Shown here piece by piece: positions 9,285-19,658 of a DNA stretch of 64,000 nt (within the stretch, counting starts at the first letter, position 1; the number at the start of each line of letters is the position of its first letter). The stretch lies in NCBI RefSeq assembly GCF_000718515.1, contig NZ_JNZS01000013.1:1-64000 (forward strand), in the 5' to 3' direction. Both the position numbers and the translations under genes were made by a program. Source of the DNA: Micromonospora parva. GTDB taxonomy: Bacteria; Actinomycetota; Actinomycetes; Mycobacteriales; Micromonosporaceae. The notes under the pieces were generated by a model that worked only from the letters and a program-made list of their open reading frames with translations, ran no database searches and had not been told where the DNA came from.

Positions 9285-11402
9285 TCAGGTCGCGTCGTTG
9301 CGCAGCACCAGGACGGCGATGTCGTCCCGGGGCGGCTCCACCGAGAAGTTGATCGCCGCGGCGCGCAGCCGGGCGGCCACCACGTCGGCCGAGTAACCGG
9401 CCAGCGGCGCGGCGGCGTCCCGCAGCCGGTCGGTACCGAACAGCTCCCGGCCGCGCCGCCGCTCGGTGACCCCGTCGGTGTAGAAGATCAGTGAATCGCC
9501 CGGGGCGAGCGTGATCTCCGCCGTCGGCGAGGTGATCGTGTCGAGCAGGCCGAGCGCGGTGCCGCCGGTGCCGACGAACTCAGCGCCGCCCGTCCCGGCC
9601 AGCAGCACCGGCCGGTCGTGCCCGGCGAGGTGCAGCGACACCGCCAACTGGTCGCCCTGGCCCGGCCCGACCGCCGCCAGCGCCAACGTGCAGTAACGGC
9701 CGCCACCGCGTTCGACAAGCGTCTCGTTGAGCCGGGCCAGCGCCTCCGGCAACGGTTTGCCGTCGCCGACCAGCACCCTGATCACGTCGCGGACCAGCCC
9801 GGTCACCGCGGCGGCCTGGACACCCTTGCCCGAGACATCACCGATCACCACCAGCCAGCGCCCGTCCGGCAGCGGCACCACGTCGTAGAAGTCGCCCCCC
9901 ACCTCGGCGTCGTCGCCGGTCGGGACGTACTCGGCGGCGAACCCGATCCCGTCCACCACCGGCAGCACCGGGGGCAGCAGCGACTGCTGCAACGTCTGCG
10001 CCACGCGACGGCGCTCGGCGTGGATCCGGGCGTTCTCGATGGCCAGCGCGGCCCGCCGGGCCACGTCCTCCAACACGGCCACCTCGTCCGGGTCGTGCCG
10101 GTGCCGCTGGTGCCGCCCCACCGCCAGGGTGCCGAGCCGCTGCCCGCGGGCGATCAGCGGGACCGCAAAACCCTCCATCGGCCCGCCCAGCGGGATCTGC
10201 GCCGCGCTGCGGGACGCCTCGCGCAGGCGGGCCTGGACCGAATCCGGCCCGGTCTCGGCCAGCACCTTGTGCAACTGCGGCAGCATCGACTCGTCGGCGT
10301 GGCTGGCCGCCGCCAACCGCAGCCGGCCCCACTCGTCGGTGGTGTGCACCGCGCACCACTGACCGAGTCGCGGCACCACCAACTGCGGCACCAGCGCCAT
10401 GGTCAGGTCGACGTCCAACGACTGGGCCAACAGTTCACTCGCCTCGGCCAGGAACGTCAGCCATACCTGCCGGCGGATGTCGGCCCGGCGCAGCCGGTCG
10501 TTCTCCAGGTGCAGCGACAGCCGCTCGGCGGTGAGCACCGCCAACGGTTGGGCGTACGCCGACGGCGCCGCGTCCAGCTCCAACTCGCCGGCGTACGGGC
10601 GGTGCACCGTCAGCGGCACCCGGAGCAGCTCACTGCCGGGGCGGGGCGGCCGACCGAAGCGGGCCAGCACCTGACTGCCCTGCCCGTCGCCCCGGTCCAG
10701 TCGGATCGTGCCGCCGGCCGCGCCCACCATCTCGGCGACCCGGCTCAGCAGGCTGGTGGCGAAGTCGGGCAGCGGGTCGTCCCCGTACAGGTCGGGGGCG
10801 GTCTGCATGAGTTCGCTCATCGCGCTGGCGCTCGGCGCGGACGGGTCGGCGCCCGTCGGTGGGCCGGCGCTGGCCGGTGTCGACTCGCCGACGGTGCCCG
10901 CGGCGGGCGGGTCGACGCCGGGGCGGTCCAGCCGGAACCAGACGCCCTTCCCGGTGGGCAGGTACGTGGTGCCCCAGCGGCTGGCGAAGTGGTCGACGAG
11001 CAGCAGACCCCGGCCCCGCACGGAGACCTCGTTGATCTCGGTGGCGTCGTTGCGGTCGCCGACTGTCAGCTCGTCGCCCGAGCCGGGGGCGAAGTCGGAG
11101 ACGGTGACGGTCAGCCCGACCTCGTCGGCGACGACCTCGATGTCCAGCTCGGTGCCGGCGTGTTCGACGGCGTTGGTGGTCAGCTCGGTGGTGAGCAGCA
11201 GTGCCTCGTTGGCCAGCTCGTCCAGGTGTGACTCGGTCAACACCGAGCGGACCACGGCGCGGGCGGCGGCCGGCGTACGGCGGTCGGCGGGCAGCCGGAC
11301 ACGCCGGACGGCCCCGTCCCGGGCCCCGGCCGTCGCGGGCCCCGCCTCGGCTGACACCCCCGTATCCTCCACCGTTCCCCTGCCGGGTGCCAAGCGGATC
11401 AT
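9285..11402 (-). CDS. HATPase-GAF-SpoIIE serine phosphatase
   Basis: This 705-residue soluble protein has three parts: an RsbW-like HATPase domain (about 35-165, with LTTELTTNAVEHA and a RGRGLLLVD G-box), a GAF sensor (about 290-445) and a PP2C/SpoIIE phosphatase (about 480-700, with VGGDFYD and VIGDVSGKG metal-binding motifs). Such proteins both phosphorylate and dephosphorylate STAS antagonists that release or hold sigma factors. A STAS gene lies 5 kb away and a large histidine kinase is divergent from it, so all three may share a pathway; that is inference. The ATG at 11402 was used; TTG at 11405 and GTG codons inside are alternatives. Confidence 0.85.
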   Translation of the reverse strand: MIRLAPGRGTVEDTGVSAEAGPATAGARDGAVRRVRLPADRRTPAAARAVVRSVLTESHLDELANEALLLTTELTTNAVEHAGTELDIEVVADEVGLTVTVSDFAPGSGDELTVGDRNDATEINEVSVRGRGLLLVDHFASRWGTTYLPTGKGVWFRLDRPGVDPPAAGTVGESTPASAGPPTGADPSAPSASAMSELMQTAPDLYGDDPLPDFATSLLSRVAEMVGAAGGTIRLDRGDGQGSQVLARFGRPPRPGSELLRVPLTVHRPYAGELELDAAPSAYAQPLAVLTAERLSLHLENDRLRRADIRRQVWLTFLAEASELLAQSLDVDLTMALVPQLVVPRLGQWCAVHTTDEWGRLRLAAASHADESMLPQLHKVLAETGPDSVQARLREASRSAAQIPLGGPMEGFAVPLIARGQRLGTLAVGRHQRHRHDPDEVAVLEDVARRAALAIENARIHAERRRVAQTLQQSLLPPVLPVVDGIGFAAEYVPTGDDAEVGGDFYDVVPLPDGRWLVVIGDVSGKGVQAAAVTGLVRDVIRVLVGDGKPLPEALARLNETLVERGGGRYCTLALAAVGPGQGDQLAVSLHLAGHDRPVLLAGTGGAEFVGTGGTALGLLDTITSPTAEITLAPGDSLIFYTDGVTERRRGRELFGTDRLRDAAAPLAGYSADVVAARLRAAAINFSVEPPRDDIAVLVLRNDAT

Positions 11403-11648
11403 CAATCGGGACTGTCGCGTCGGTCAGTCCCACCTGCGGCGGGGCACGCCGCTGACGCGTCGAAAGGGCCGGCGCGGGCGCCGGGCGAGGTTTGCGGCGC
11501 GCCGTGCCGGCTCGGCGCCGATCGGGCGGCTCGGCGGGGCGATCGATGTGATCTGGCGGGTCGCGCACCCTGGCACCACGGCGTGCGCGGGCACAATATG
11601 GGGTGCCGGCGTGTCCGCACGGACCGGCGCCCCCAAGTTGAGCGAGGA

Positions 11649-14600
11649 ATGATGACCACGGCGAAGCAGTCGTTCGCGGATCCGTCCGCGCCCGACCACG
11701 AGGCGCTCCTCGGCGAGTTGACCGAGGCCCTGCGACGGATCGGTCGCGGCGACCTGAAGGTCCGGCTTCCCCGCCGCGCCGGCAAGGCGGGCGAGGTGGC
11801 GGACGCCTTCAACGAGGTGGTCTCGCTCCAGGAACGGCAGTACCTGGACCTGCGGCGGATCAGCCGGATCGTCGGCCGCGACGGCCGGCTCACCGAGCGG
11901 CTCGACGACGAGGGGCTGGACGGCTCCTGGGCGGAGGGGCAGCGGGCGATCAACTCGCTGATCGACGACCTGGGTCGACCCACCACCGAGATCGCCCGGG
12001 TGATCGTGGCGGTGGCCGACGGTGACCTGTCCCAGCACATGGCGTTGGAGATCGACGGTCGGCCGCTGCGCGGTGAGTACCTGCGCATCGGGCGCACCGT
12101 GAACACGATGGTGGACCAGTTGTCGTCGTTCGCCGACGAGGTGACCCGGGTGGCCCGTGAGGTGGGCACCGAGGGCAAGCTGGGCGGCCAGGCCGACGTG
12201 CGGGGCGTCGCCGGCACCTGGAAGGACCTCACCGACTCGGTGAACACCATGGCGTCGAACCTGACCGGCCAGGTGCGGTCGATCTCGCAGGTGGCGACGG
12301 CGGTGGCGAAGGGTGACCTGTCGCAGAAGATCACTGTCGGCGCGCGGGGTGAGGTCGCCGAGCTGGCCGCCACGATGAACTACCTCACCGACACCCTGCG
12401 GCTCTTCGCCGAGCAGGTGACCCGGGTGGCCCGTGAGGTGGGCACCGAGGGCAAGTTGGGTGGCCAGGCCGAGGTGCCGAACGTGGCGGGCACCTGGAAG
12501 GACCTCACCGACAGCGTCAACTCGATGGCGTCGAACCTGACCGCCCAGGTCCGTAACATCGCGCAGGTCTCCACCGCGGTGGCGCGCGGTGACCTGTCGC
12601 AGAAGATCACCGTGGCGGCGCAGGGCGAGATCCTGGAGCTGAAGGACACCGTCAACACGATGGTGGACCAGTTGTCGTCGTTCGCCGACGAGGTGACCCG
12701 GGTCGCGCGTGAGGTGGGCATCGAGGGCAAGCTGGGCGGCCAGGCCCAGGTACGCGGCGTCTCCGGCACCTGGCGTGACCTCACCGAGAACGTCAACCAG
12801 CTGGCCGGCAACCTGACCAGCCAGGTCCGCAACATCTCCCAGGTCTCCACGGCCGTGGCCAAGGGTGACCTGTCGCAGAAGATCACGGTGGACGCCCAGG
12901 GCGAGATCCTGGAGCTGAAGAACACCGTCAACACGATGGTCGACCAGTTGTCGTCGTTCGCCGACGAGGTGACCCGGGTCGCGCGTGAGGTGGGCACCGA
13001 GGGCAACCTGGGTGGTCAGGCGCAGGTGAAGGGCGTCTCCGGCACCTGGCGGGACCTGACTGACAACGTCAACTCGATGGCGTCGAACCTGACCAGCCAG
13101 GTCCGCAACATCGCGTCGGTGACGACCGCCGTGGCGAAGGGTGACCTGTCGCAGAAGATCACGGTGGACGCGCGGGGCGAGATCCTGGAGCTGAAGTCGA
13201 CTGTCAACACGATGGTGGATCAGTTGTCGTCGTTCGCCGACGAGGTGACCCGGGTTGCCCGTGAGGTGGGCACCGAGGGCAAGCTGGGCGGCCAGGCGCA
13301 GGTACGCGGGGTCGCCGGCACCTGGCGGGATCTGACTGACAACGTCAACTCGATGGCGTCGAACCTGACCGCCCAGGTGCGCAACATCGCGCAGGTCTCC
13401 ACGGCGGTGGCGAAGGGTGACCTGTCGCAGAAGATCACGGTGGACGCGCGGGGCGAGATCCTGGAGCTGAAGTCGACTGTCAACACGATGGTGGACCAGT
13501 TGTCGTCGTTCGCCGACGAGGTGACCCGGGTTGCCCGTGAGGTGGGCACCGAGGGCAAGCTCGGTGGTCAGGCGCAGGTGAAGGGCGTTTCCGGCACCTG
13601 GCGGGATCTGACTGACAACGTCAACTCGATGGCGTCGAACCTGACCAGCCAGGTCCGCAACATCGCGTCGGTGACCACCGCCGTGGCGAAGGGTGACCTG
13701 TCGCAGAAGATCACGGTGGACGCCCAGGGCGAGATCCTGGAGCTGAAGTCGACTGTCAACACCATGGTCGACCAGCTGTCGTCGTTCGCCGACGAGGTGA
13801 CCCGGGTTGCCCGCGAGGTCGGTATCGAGGGCAAGCTCGGCGGGCAGGCGCAGGTGAAGGGGGTTTCCGGCACCTGGCGGGACCTCACCGAGAACGTCAA
13901 CCAGCTCGCCTCGACGCTGACCACGCAGTTGCGCGCCATCGCCCAGGTGTCCACGTCGGTGACCCGCGGCGACCTGACCCAGCGGATCGCGGTCAAGGCG
14001 CAGGGCGAGGTCGCCGAGCTGAAGGACAACATCAACCAGATGATCGTCACCCTCCGGGAGACGACCAAGAAGAATGCCGAGCAGGGCTGGCTGGACTCCA
14101 ACCTCGCCCGGATCGGCGGCCTGTTGCAGGGCCAGCGCGACCTCGGTGAGGTCTGCCGCATGATCATGACGGAGGTGACCCCGCTGGTCGACGCCCAGCT
14201 CGGTGCCTTCTTCCTGGCCGACGACGCCGACGGCAGCATGCGGCTGCGGCTGACCTCCTCGTACGGGTACGTGGCGCGCGGGCACGACGTCACCTTCGGG
14301 CCGGGTGAAGGGCTGGTCGGTCAGACGGCGCTCTCCCGTCGCACCATCCGGGTCAGCGCCTCCCCGAACAGCCGGCTCACCCTGCGCTCCGGGCTGGCCG
14401 AAACACCCCCGTCCGACCTGGTGGTGCTGCCCGTCCTGTTCGAGGGTGAGCTGCTCGGGGTGATCGAGTTCGCCAGCGTGTCGGCCTTCTCCGAGCTGCA
14501 CCTGTCGTTCCTGGAGCGGCTGGTGCTCACCATCGGCATCGCCGTCAACACCATCCAGGCCAACCGGCGTACGGAGGAACTGCTGGCCCAGTCGCAGCGG

Positions 14601-16019
14601 CTGGCGCACGAGATGCAGGAGCAGTCGGCGGAGTTGCAGCGCACCAACGCCGAGCTGGAGGAGAAGGCCACGCTGCTGTCCGAGCAGAAGGGCAACATCG
14701 AGACGAAGAACCGGGAGATCGAGCTGGCCCGGCTGGGCCTGGAGGAGAAGGCGCAGCAGCTGACCCGGGCGTCGGCGTACAAGTCGGAGTTCCTGGCCAA
14801 CATGAGCCACGAGCTGCGGACCCCGCTGAACTCGTTGCTGCTGCTGGCCCGTCTGCTGGCCGAGAACTCGGAGCAGAACCTCAGCCCGAAGCAGATCGAG
14901 TTCGCCCGGACCATCCACGGGTCCGGCTCCGACCTGCTCCGTCTGATCGACGACATCCTCGACCTGTCGAAGATCGAGGCGGGTCGGATGGACGTCGAGC
15001 CGACCGAGATCCGCTTCACCGAGCTGCGCGGCTACGTCGAGCAGGCGTTCGCGCCGCAGGCCGAGGAGAAGAACCTGGACTTCCAGGTACGGGTGAGCAA
15101 GGATCTGCCGCCGGCGTTGGTGACCGACCCGCAGCGGTTGCAGCAGATCCTGCGCAACCTGCTCTCCAACGCGGTGAAGTTCACCGACAACGGTGCGGTG
15201 ACGCTGCGGATCGCCCCGGCCGCGGAGAACGCGGTCTTCGACGTCCCGGCGCTGACGAACGCCCAGCAGGTGATCGCGTTCACCGTGATCGACACCGGGA
15301 TCGGCATCTCCGACGACAAGTTGTCGATCATCTTCGAGGCGTTCCAGCAGGCCGACGGCACGACAAGTCGCCGGTACGGCGGCACCGGCCTGGGTCTGTC
15401 GATCAGCCGCGATCTGGCCCGACTGATCGGCGGCACCATCACCGTCTCGTCCGCGCCCGGTCAGGGGTCGACGTTCACCCTGTTCGTGCCGCAGGTGCTG
15501 GCCCCGGACGCCGTGGTCGCGCCGCAGACCCCGTCCCCGCAGCGGGCCGGCCTGCCGTCGTCGCTGCTGATGCCGCCGCTGGAGCTGTTGCCGGATCGGC
15601 CGGAGGCACCGGCCACCCGGCAACTGGACGGCGCCACCGTGCTGATCGTTGACGACGACGTCCGCAACGTCTTCGCCCTGACCAGTGCGTTGGAGCTGCA
15701 CGGGATGACCGTGCTGTACTCGGACAACGGGGCGGACGGTGTCCGCCTGCTGGCCGAGCACCCGGAGGTGGACATCGTGCTGATGGACGCCATGATGCCT
15801 GACCAGGACGGTTACGAGACCACCCGTCAGATTCGCCGCAACCACCGGTTCGCGGACCTTCCGGTGGTCTTCCTGACCGCGAAGGCGATGCCCGGCGACC
15901 GTGAGTCGGCGCTCGCTGCCGGGGGCAGCGACTACATCACCAAGCCGGTCGACCTGGACGACCTGATCGAGCTGATGTCGTCCTGGATCAACGGCAGCCG
16001 CACCGAGGAGACTTCGTGA
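11649..16019 (+). CDS. Soluble multi-HAMP hybrid histidine kinase
   Basis: This 1456-residue kinase has no membrane helix. Residues about 30-800 are a tandem array of HAMP modules with a 92-residue period (GDLSQKITV repeated). Then follow a GAF domain (about 825-970), a coiled coil, a HisKA domain with [10 protein letters not shown] (phospho-acceptor His1054), a HATPase domain ([18 protein letters not shown]) and a receiver domain with Asp1380. The layout matches group III hybrid kinases such as fungal Nik1, which sense osmotic or cell-wall stress through HAMP arrays. A CACAAT -10 box at about 11592 puts the mRNA start after the upstream in-frame starts, so ATG 11649, next to GAGCGAGGA, was chosen. 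Confidence 0.92.
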   Translation: MMTTAKQSFADPSAPDHEALLGELTEALRRIGRGDLKVRLPRRAGKAGEVADAFNEVVSLQERQYLDLRRISRIVGRDGRLTERLDDEGLDGSWAEGQRAINSLIDDLGRPTTEIARVIVAVADGDLSQHMALEIDGRPLRGEYLRIGRTVNTMVDQLSSFADEVTRVAREVGTEGKLGGQADVRGVAGTWKDLTDSVNTMASNLTGQVRSISQVATAVAKGDLSQKITVGARGEVAELAATMNYLTDTLRLFAEQVTRVAREVGTEGKLGGQAEVPNVAGTWKDLTDSVNSMASNLTAQVRNIAQVSTAVARGDLSQKITVAAQGEILELKDTVNTMVDQLSSFADEVTRVAREVGIEGKLGGQAQVRGVSGTWRDLTENVNQLAGNLTSQVRNISQVSTAVAKGDLSQKITVDAQGEILELKNTVNTMVDQLSSFADEVTRVAREVGTEGNLGGQAQVKGVSGTWRDLTDNVNSMASNLTSQVRNIASVTTAVAKGDLSQKITVDARGEILELKSTVNTMVDQLSSFADEVTRVAREVGTEGKLGGQAQVRGVAGTWRDLTDNVNSMASNLTAQVRNIAQVSTAVAKGDLSQKITVDARGEILELKSTVNTMVDQLSSFADEVTRVAREVGTEGKLGGQAQVKGVSGTWRDLTDNVNSMASNLTSQVRNIASVTTAVAKGDLSQKITVDAQGEILELKSTVNTMVDQLSSFADEVTRVAREVGIEGKLGGQAQVKGVSGTWRDLTENVNQLASTLTTQLRAIAQVSTSVTRGDLTQRIAVKAQGEVAELKDNINQMIVTLRETTKKNAEQGWLDSNLARIGGLLQGQRDLGEVCRMIMTEVTPLVDAQLGAFFLADDADGSMRLRLTSSYGYVARGHDVTFGPGEGLVGQTALSRRTIRVSASPNSRLTLRSGLAETPPSDLVVLPVLFEGELLGVIEFASVSAFSELHLSFLERLVLTIGIAVNTIQANRRTEELLAQSQRLAHEMQEQSAELQRTNAELEEKATLLSEQKGNIETKNREIELARLGLEEKAQQLTRASAYKSEFLANMSHELRTPLNSLLLLARLLAENSEQNLSPKQIEFARTIHGSGSDLLRLIDDILDLSKIEAGRMDVEPTEIRFTELRGYVEQAFAPQAEEKNLDFQVRVSKDLPPALVTDPQRLQQILRNLLSNAVKFTDNGAVTLRIAPAAENAVFDVPALTNAQQVIAFTVIDTGIGISDDKLSIIFEAFQQADGTTSRRYGGTGLGLSISRDLARLIGGTITVSSAPGQGSTFTLFVPQVLAPDAVVAPQTPSPQRAGLPSSLLMPPLELLPDRPEAPATRQLDGATVLIVDDDVRNVFALTSALELHGMTVLYSDNGADGVRLLAEHPEVDIVLMDAMMPDQDGYETTRQIRRNHRFADLPVVFLTAKAMPGDRESALAAGGSDYITKPVDLDDLIELMSSWINGSRTEETS
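12021..14040 (+). repeat. In-gene tandem array of 276-bp HAMP-coding repeats
   Basis: The GGTGACCTGTC-type motif recurs at about 12021, 12312, 12588, 12864, 13140, 13416, 13692 and 13968, so all but the first interval are exactly 276 bp. Long stretches between copies are nearly identical in DNA, including synonymous positions, especially from 12860 to 13860. That suggests recent expansion or gene conversion. Confidence 0.9.
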
Positions 16020-16570
16020 CCCAGATGGCCAAAGCGCTGCTCGTGGACGACCGGCGGCAGAATCTGACGGCCCTGGAGGCGATCCTCCAGGGGCTGCCGG
16101 TCCAGTCCGTGGCGGTGGAGAGCGGCGAGGCGGCGCTCAAGCAGCTGCTGGTGGACGACTTCGCGGTCATCCTGTTGGACGCGCAGATGCCGGACATGGA
16201 CGGCTTCGAGACGGCGAGCCACATCAAGCGCCGCGAACGGACCCGACACGTGCCGATCATCTTCCTCACCGCCGCCGACCGGGACGCCCAGCTCGCTCTG
16301 CGGGGTTACCAGGTGGGTGCGGTGGACTATCTCACCAAGCCGTTCGACCCGTGGGTGCTGCGGGCCAAGGTGTCGGTCTTCGTCGAGCTGTGGGTGAAGA
16401 CCCGGCAGCTGGCCACCCAGTCGGACCTGGTCCGGGAGCGCGACACGCAGTGGCGGCGGCTCACCGACGCCGTCGACGAGGCGACGGCCCTGCTCCGCTC
16501 GGACGACCCGGAGGTCCGCGACCGGGCGGTGCGGCTGCTCGAACAGGCCCGCTGGGGCAACACCGCCTGA
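16016..16570 (+). CDS. Response regulator receiver protein with coiled C-terminus
   Basis: This 184-residue protein has a complete receiver domain: acidic pair DD (11-12), phospho-acceptor Asp55 in LLDAQMPD, the FLTA threonine and the TKPFD lysine. The tail (about 120-184) is charged and helical, with no DNA-binding domain. It overlaps the hybrid kinase gene by 4 bp (GTGA), so it is almost surely that kinase's phosphorelay partner. It may act through protein binding, perhaps toward the neighbouring STAS/SpoIIE proteins; no output is visible. Confidence 0.88.
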   Translation: MTQMAKALLVDDRRQNLTALEAILQGLPVQSVAVESGEAALKQLLVDDFAVILLDAQMPDMDGFETASHIKRRERTRHVPIIFLTAADRDAQLALRGYQVGAVDYLTKPFDPWVLRAKVSVFVELWVKTRQLATQSDLVRERDTQWRRLTDAVDEATALLRSDDPEVRDRAVRLLEQARWGNTA

Positions 16571-16583
16571 GGCGGCGGGCGGC

Positions 16584-16919
16584 TCAGCCGGTGGGCTGGT
16601 CGTTGCGGATCATCAGGGCGCTGCGCAGGCCGGTGATGTCCAGTACGCGGATCAGGAAGTCACCCACGTGGGTCAGCATCAGCAGGCTCTGCGCGTGGCT
16701 GGCCTTGCGGCTGAGCACGACGAGGGTGCCCAGACCCTGCGAGTCGCAGAAGGTGACACCACCGAGATCGAGCACGATCCGCGGAGGTGGGTCGGCCAGC
16801 ACCTCGTTGACGACGGTGGAGAGCTGCGCCGCCGTGAGCATGTCGATCTCACCGGCCAGGCGCAGCACTGCTTCGTCGCCCGTCCGGTGTAGCGTGATGG
16901 ACAGTTCGGCACGATCCAC
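16584..16919 (-). CDS. STAS-domain anti-sigma factor antagonist
   Basis: This 111-residue single STAS domain resembles RsbV/SpoIIAA. FCDSQGLGTLV holds the conserved phosphorylatable serine (Ser60). Such proteins, when unphosphorylated, bind anti-sigma kinases; the SpoIIE phosphatase encoded at 9.3 kb could dephosphorylate it. TAGGCT lies 6 nt before the GTG start, which fits leaderless translation. It converges on the response-regulator gene with 13 bp between the stops. Confidence 0.86.
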   Translation of the reverse strand: MDRAELSITLHRTGDEAVLRLAGEIDMLTAAQLSTVVNEVLADPPPRIVLDLGGVTFCDSQGLGTLVVLSRKASHAQSLLMLTHVGDFLIRVLDITGLRSALMIRNDQPTG

Positions 16920-17097
16920 CCGATCAGCCTAGCGCGATCCGACCGACCTGGCCTGTCGAGGCCGTGAGCATGGTCGTCGAGGCCACGAGGGTCCCCTTCT
17001 CGGCGCTGCCGAGGGGCGCGGGTCATGGGTGAGCCGGGTAACCCGACAACGGGGTGGCTGCTGGTGGGCCGTCTGGCGCTGTCACAATGACCGCATC

Positions 17098-18435
17098 GTG
17101 ACCGACATCTTTCCCGCCGGACCAGGCCGCTACCCAGCCGACGCGCCGGCCTCCGAGGCCCTGTTCGACCGCGCCCGCGCCATCGTGCCGGGCGGGGTCA
17201 ACTCCCCTGTGCGCGCCTTCCAGGCGGTTGGCGGCACCCCCCGCTTCATGGTCCGTGGTGAGGGCCCGTGGCTGTACGACGCCGACGGTCGCCGCTACGT
17301 CGACCTGGTCTGCTCGTGGGGTCCGCTGATCCTCGGGCACGCCCACCCGGAGGTGGTGGAAGCCGTCCAGGCCGCCGCGGCCCGGGGCACCAGCTTCGGC
17401 ACGCCCACTCCCGGTGAGGTGGAGTTGGCGGCCGAGATCGTCGCCCGCACCCCGGTCGAGCAGGTCCGTCTGGTCAACTCCGGCACCGAGGCGACCATGT
17501 CGGCGATCCGGCTGGCGCGCGGCTTCACCGGCCGCTCGAAGATCGTCAAGTTCGCCGGCTGCTACCACGGTCACGTCGACGCCCTGCTCGCCGCCGCCGG
17601 CTCCGGCGTGGCCACGCTGGGCCTGCCCGACTCGCCCGGCGTGACCGGCGCGGCGGCCAGCGAGACGATCGTGCTGCCGTACAACGACATCCGGGCCGTC
17701 GAGGAGGCGTTCGCCGCCGAGGGCCAGCACATCGCCGCGGTGATCACCGAGGCCGCCGCCGGCAACATGGGCGTGGTGGCCCCCCGCGACGGCTTCAACC
17801 AGCAGCTCGCCCGGATCGCGCACGCCCACGGCGCCCTGCTCGTGGTGGACGAGGTGATGACGGGGTTCCGGGTCTCCCGCGCCGGGTGGCACGGCCTCGA
17901 CGCGTCCGACGCCGACCTGTGGACGTACGGCAAGGTCATGGGTGGTGGCCTGCCGGCCGCGGCGTTCGGCGGGCGGGCGGACATCATGGCGCGGCTCGCG
18001 CCGGCCGGCCCGGTCTACCAGGCCGGCACCCTGTCCGGTAACCCGCTGGCCTGCGCCGCCGGTCTGGCCACCCTGCGGCTCGCCGACGACGCGCTGTACC
18101 AGCGCCTCGACGAGACGGCGACCGTCGTGGGCAAGCTGGCGTCCGACGCGTTGGCCGCCGCCGGGGTCCCGCACCGCCTGTCGTACGCGGGCAGCATGTT
18201 CTCGATCTTCTTCACCGACGCCGACGTGGTCGACTACGACAGCGCGCGCACCCAGCAGGTGCCGGCGTTCAAGGCGTTCTTCCACGCGATGCTCGCCGCC
18301 GGGGTCTACCTGCCGCCCAGCGCGTTCGAGTCGTGGTTCGTGTCGGCGGCGATCGACGACGCCGCTCTGGAGCACATCGCCGACGCGCTGCCGACGGCGG
18401 CGAACGCGGCGGCAGCGGCCGGTCACGGGGGGTAG
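17098..18435 (+). CDS. hemL: Glutamate-1-semialdehyde 2,1-aminomutase
   Basis: HemL converts glutamate-1-semialdehyde to 5-aminolevulinate in tetrapyrrole synthesis. The 445-residue product carries the class III aminotransferase fold with [12 protein letters not shown] near the N-terminus and the PLP-binding lysine in [10 protein letters not shown] (Lys279). The GTG at 17098 gives the usual family N-terminus and has CACAAT nearby as a -10 box. It heads the operon with the cytochrome c maturation genes, the same order as hemL-Rv0525-Rv0526-ccdA-Rv0528-ccsA in Mycobacterium tuberculosis, tying heme supply to cytochrome assembly. Confidence 0.96.
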   Translation: MTDIFPAGPGRYPADAPASEALFDRARAIVPGGVNSPVRAFQAVGGTPRFMVRGEGPWLYDADGRRYVDLVCSWGPLILGHAHPEVVEAVQAAAARGTSFGTPTPGEVELAAEIVARTPVEQVRLVNSGTEATMSAIRLARGFTGRSKIVKFAGCYHGHVDALLAAAGSGVATLGLPDSPGVTGAAASETIVLPYNDIRAVEEAFAAEGQHIAAVITEAAAGNMGVVAPRDGFNQQLARIAHAHGALLVVDEVMTGFRVSRAGWHGLDASDADLWTYGKVMGGGLPAAAFGGRADIMARLAPAGPVYQAGTLSGNPLACAAGLATLRLADDALYQRLDETATVVGKLASDALAAAGVPHRLSYAGSMFSIFFTDADVVDYDSARTQQVPAFKAFFHAMLAAGVYLPPSAFESWFVSAAIDDAALEHIADALPTAANAAAAAGHGG

Positions 18436-18441
18436 TCAACG

Positions 18442-19089
18442 GTGAGTAAGACGGTGGTTCACGTGCTCCGGCACGGCGAGGTGCACAACCCCGACCAGAT
18501 CCTCTACGGCCGGCTGCCCGGTTTCCGCCTCTCCGAGCTGGGCGTCCAGATGGCCAAGGCCGCCGCGCAGGGCCTGGCCGAGCGGGAGATCGTGCACGTG
18601 GTGGCCAGCCCGCTGGAACGCGCCCAGCAGACCGCCGAGCCGATCGCCGCCCAGTTCGGGCTGCCGGTCGGGGTGGACGAGCGGCTGATCGAGAGCGCCA
18701 ACTGGTTCGAGGGCAAGAAGGTCTCCCCGGGTGACGGGTCGTTCCGCGACCCGCGTAACTGGTGGGTGTTGCGCGACCCGGTGACCCCGTCCTGGGGTGA
18801 GGCGTACCGGGTGATCGCCGAGCGGATGTTCGCCGCCGTGCACGCCGCCCGGGTCGCCGCCGAGGGCCGCGAGGCGGTGCTGGTGTCGCACCAGCTCCCG
18901 ATCTGGACGCTGCGCCGTTACGTCGAGCGCAAGCGGCTCTGGCACGACCCGCGTAAGCGGCAGTGCGGGCTGGCGAGTCTCACCTCGTTCCACTTCGACG
19001 GCGCGAAGGTGGTGGGCATCGGCTACAGCGAGCCGGCCGCGCACCTGATCGCTCTCTCCGCGACCGCCCGGACGGCCAAGGGGGCCTGA
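18442..19089 (+). CDS. Histidine phosphatase family protein
   Basis: This 215-residue protein has the phosphoglycerate-mutase-like fold with catalytic histidine in LRHGEVHN (His11), the SPLERAQQTA motif and a second histidine in VSHQLPIW. It corresponds in position to Rv0525 of M. tuberculosis. The substrate is not known from sequence; co-location with hemL and the cytochrome c genes is conserved across actinobacteria. It starts 6 bp after hemL and its stop overlaps the next ATG by one base. Confidence 0.9.
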   Translation: MSKTVVHVLRHGEVHNPDQILYGRLPGFRLSELGVQMAKAAAQGLAEREIVHVVASPLERAQQTAEPIAAQFGLPVGVDERLIESANWFEGKKVSPGDGSFRDPRNWWVLRDPVTPSWGEAYRVIAERMFAAVHAARVAAEGREAVLVSHQLPIWTLRRYVERKRLWHDPRKRQCGLASLTSFHFDGAKVVGIGYSEPAAHLIALSATARTAKGA

Positions 19090-19658
19090 TGAACGCCCGG
19101 AGGTGGACCGCGGGTCTGCTCGCCAGCGTCGCCGCGGTGGCGCTGGTCGGCTGCACGTCGTCGAAGGCGCAGGAGAAGACCTGCACGACCACCACCGACG
19201 GGATCTTCGAGTGCGCACCGGACCAGCGCTCCGCGCCCCCGAAACTCGCCGGTGAGCTGCTTCTCGGTGGCAGCTATGACGTCAGCGACGCTCGCGGGCA
19301 GGTGGTGGTGGTCAACTTCTGGGGTTCCTGGTGCGCGCCGTGCCGCGCCGAGGCCGACGACCTGGAAGCCGTCTACCAGGCCACCAAGGGTTCCGGGGTG
19401 GACTTCCTCGGCGTCAACGTCCAGGACTCGCGGGACAAGGCCAAGGCGTTCGAGAAGGGGCGGGTCACCTACCCGAGCCTCTTCGACCCGTCCAGCCGGT
19501 TGGCGCTCGACCTGGACATCCCGCCGAACACCGTCCCGGCGACGGTGGTGCTCGACCGGGACGGCCGGATCGCCGCGGTGATCCGGGCCGCCGTCAAGCA
19601 GGAGGGCCTGCAACCGATCGTCGAACGGATCGCCGCCGAGAAGCCGGCGCCAAACTGA
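19089..19658 (+). CDS. TlpA/ResA-like thiol-disulfide lipoprotein
   Basis: This 189-residue lipoprotein has a signal peptide with lipobox LVGC (Cys22) and a thioredoxin fold with active site WCAPC (81-85). ResA-type proteins reduce the CXXCH cysteines of apocytochrome c outside the membrane, taking electrons from CcdA. The cis-proline region NTVPATVVL is present. It overlaps the genes on both sides by one base (TGATG) and equals Rv0526 in position. Confidence 0.93.
   Translation: MNARRWTAGLLASVAAVALVGCTSSKAQEKTCTTTTDGIFECAPDQRSAPPKLAGELLLGGSYDVSDARGQVVVVNFWGSWCAPCRAEADDLEAVYQATKGSGVDFLGVNVQDSRDKAKAFEKGRVTYPSLFDPSSRLALDLDIPPNTVPATVVLDRDGRIAAVIRAAVKQEGLQPIVERIAAEKPAPN

Noticed and set aside
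12021..14040. Regular 276-bp direct repeats as a possible CRISPR or satellite array
   Set aside because: The repeats are in frame and code for HAMP modules of one kinase; unit length and lack of spacers exclude CRISPR.
11424..15845. A 1473-codon minus-strand frame opposite the hybrid kinase
   Set aside because: Its repeated text mirrors the HAMP repeats and it has no recognisable domain; it is a shadow.
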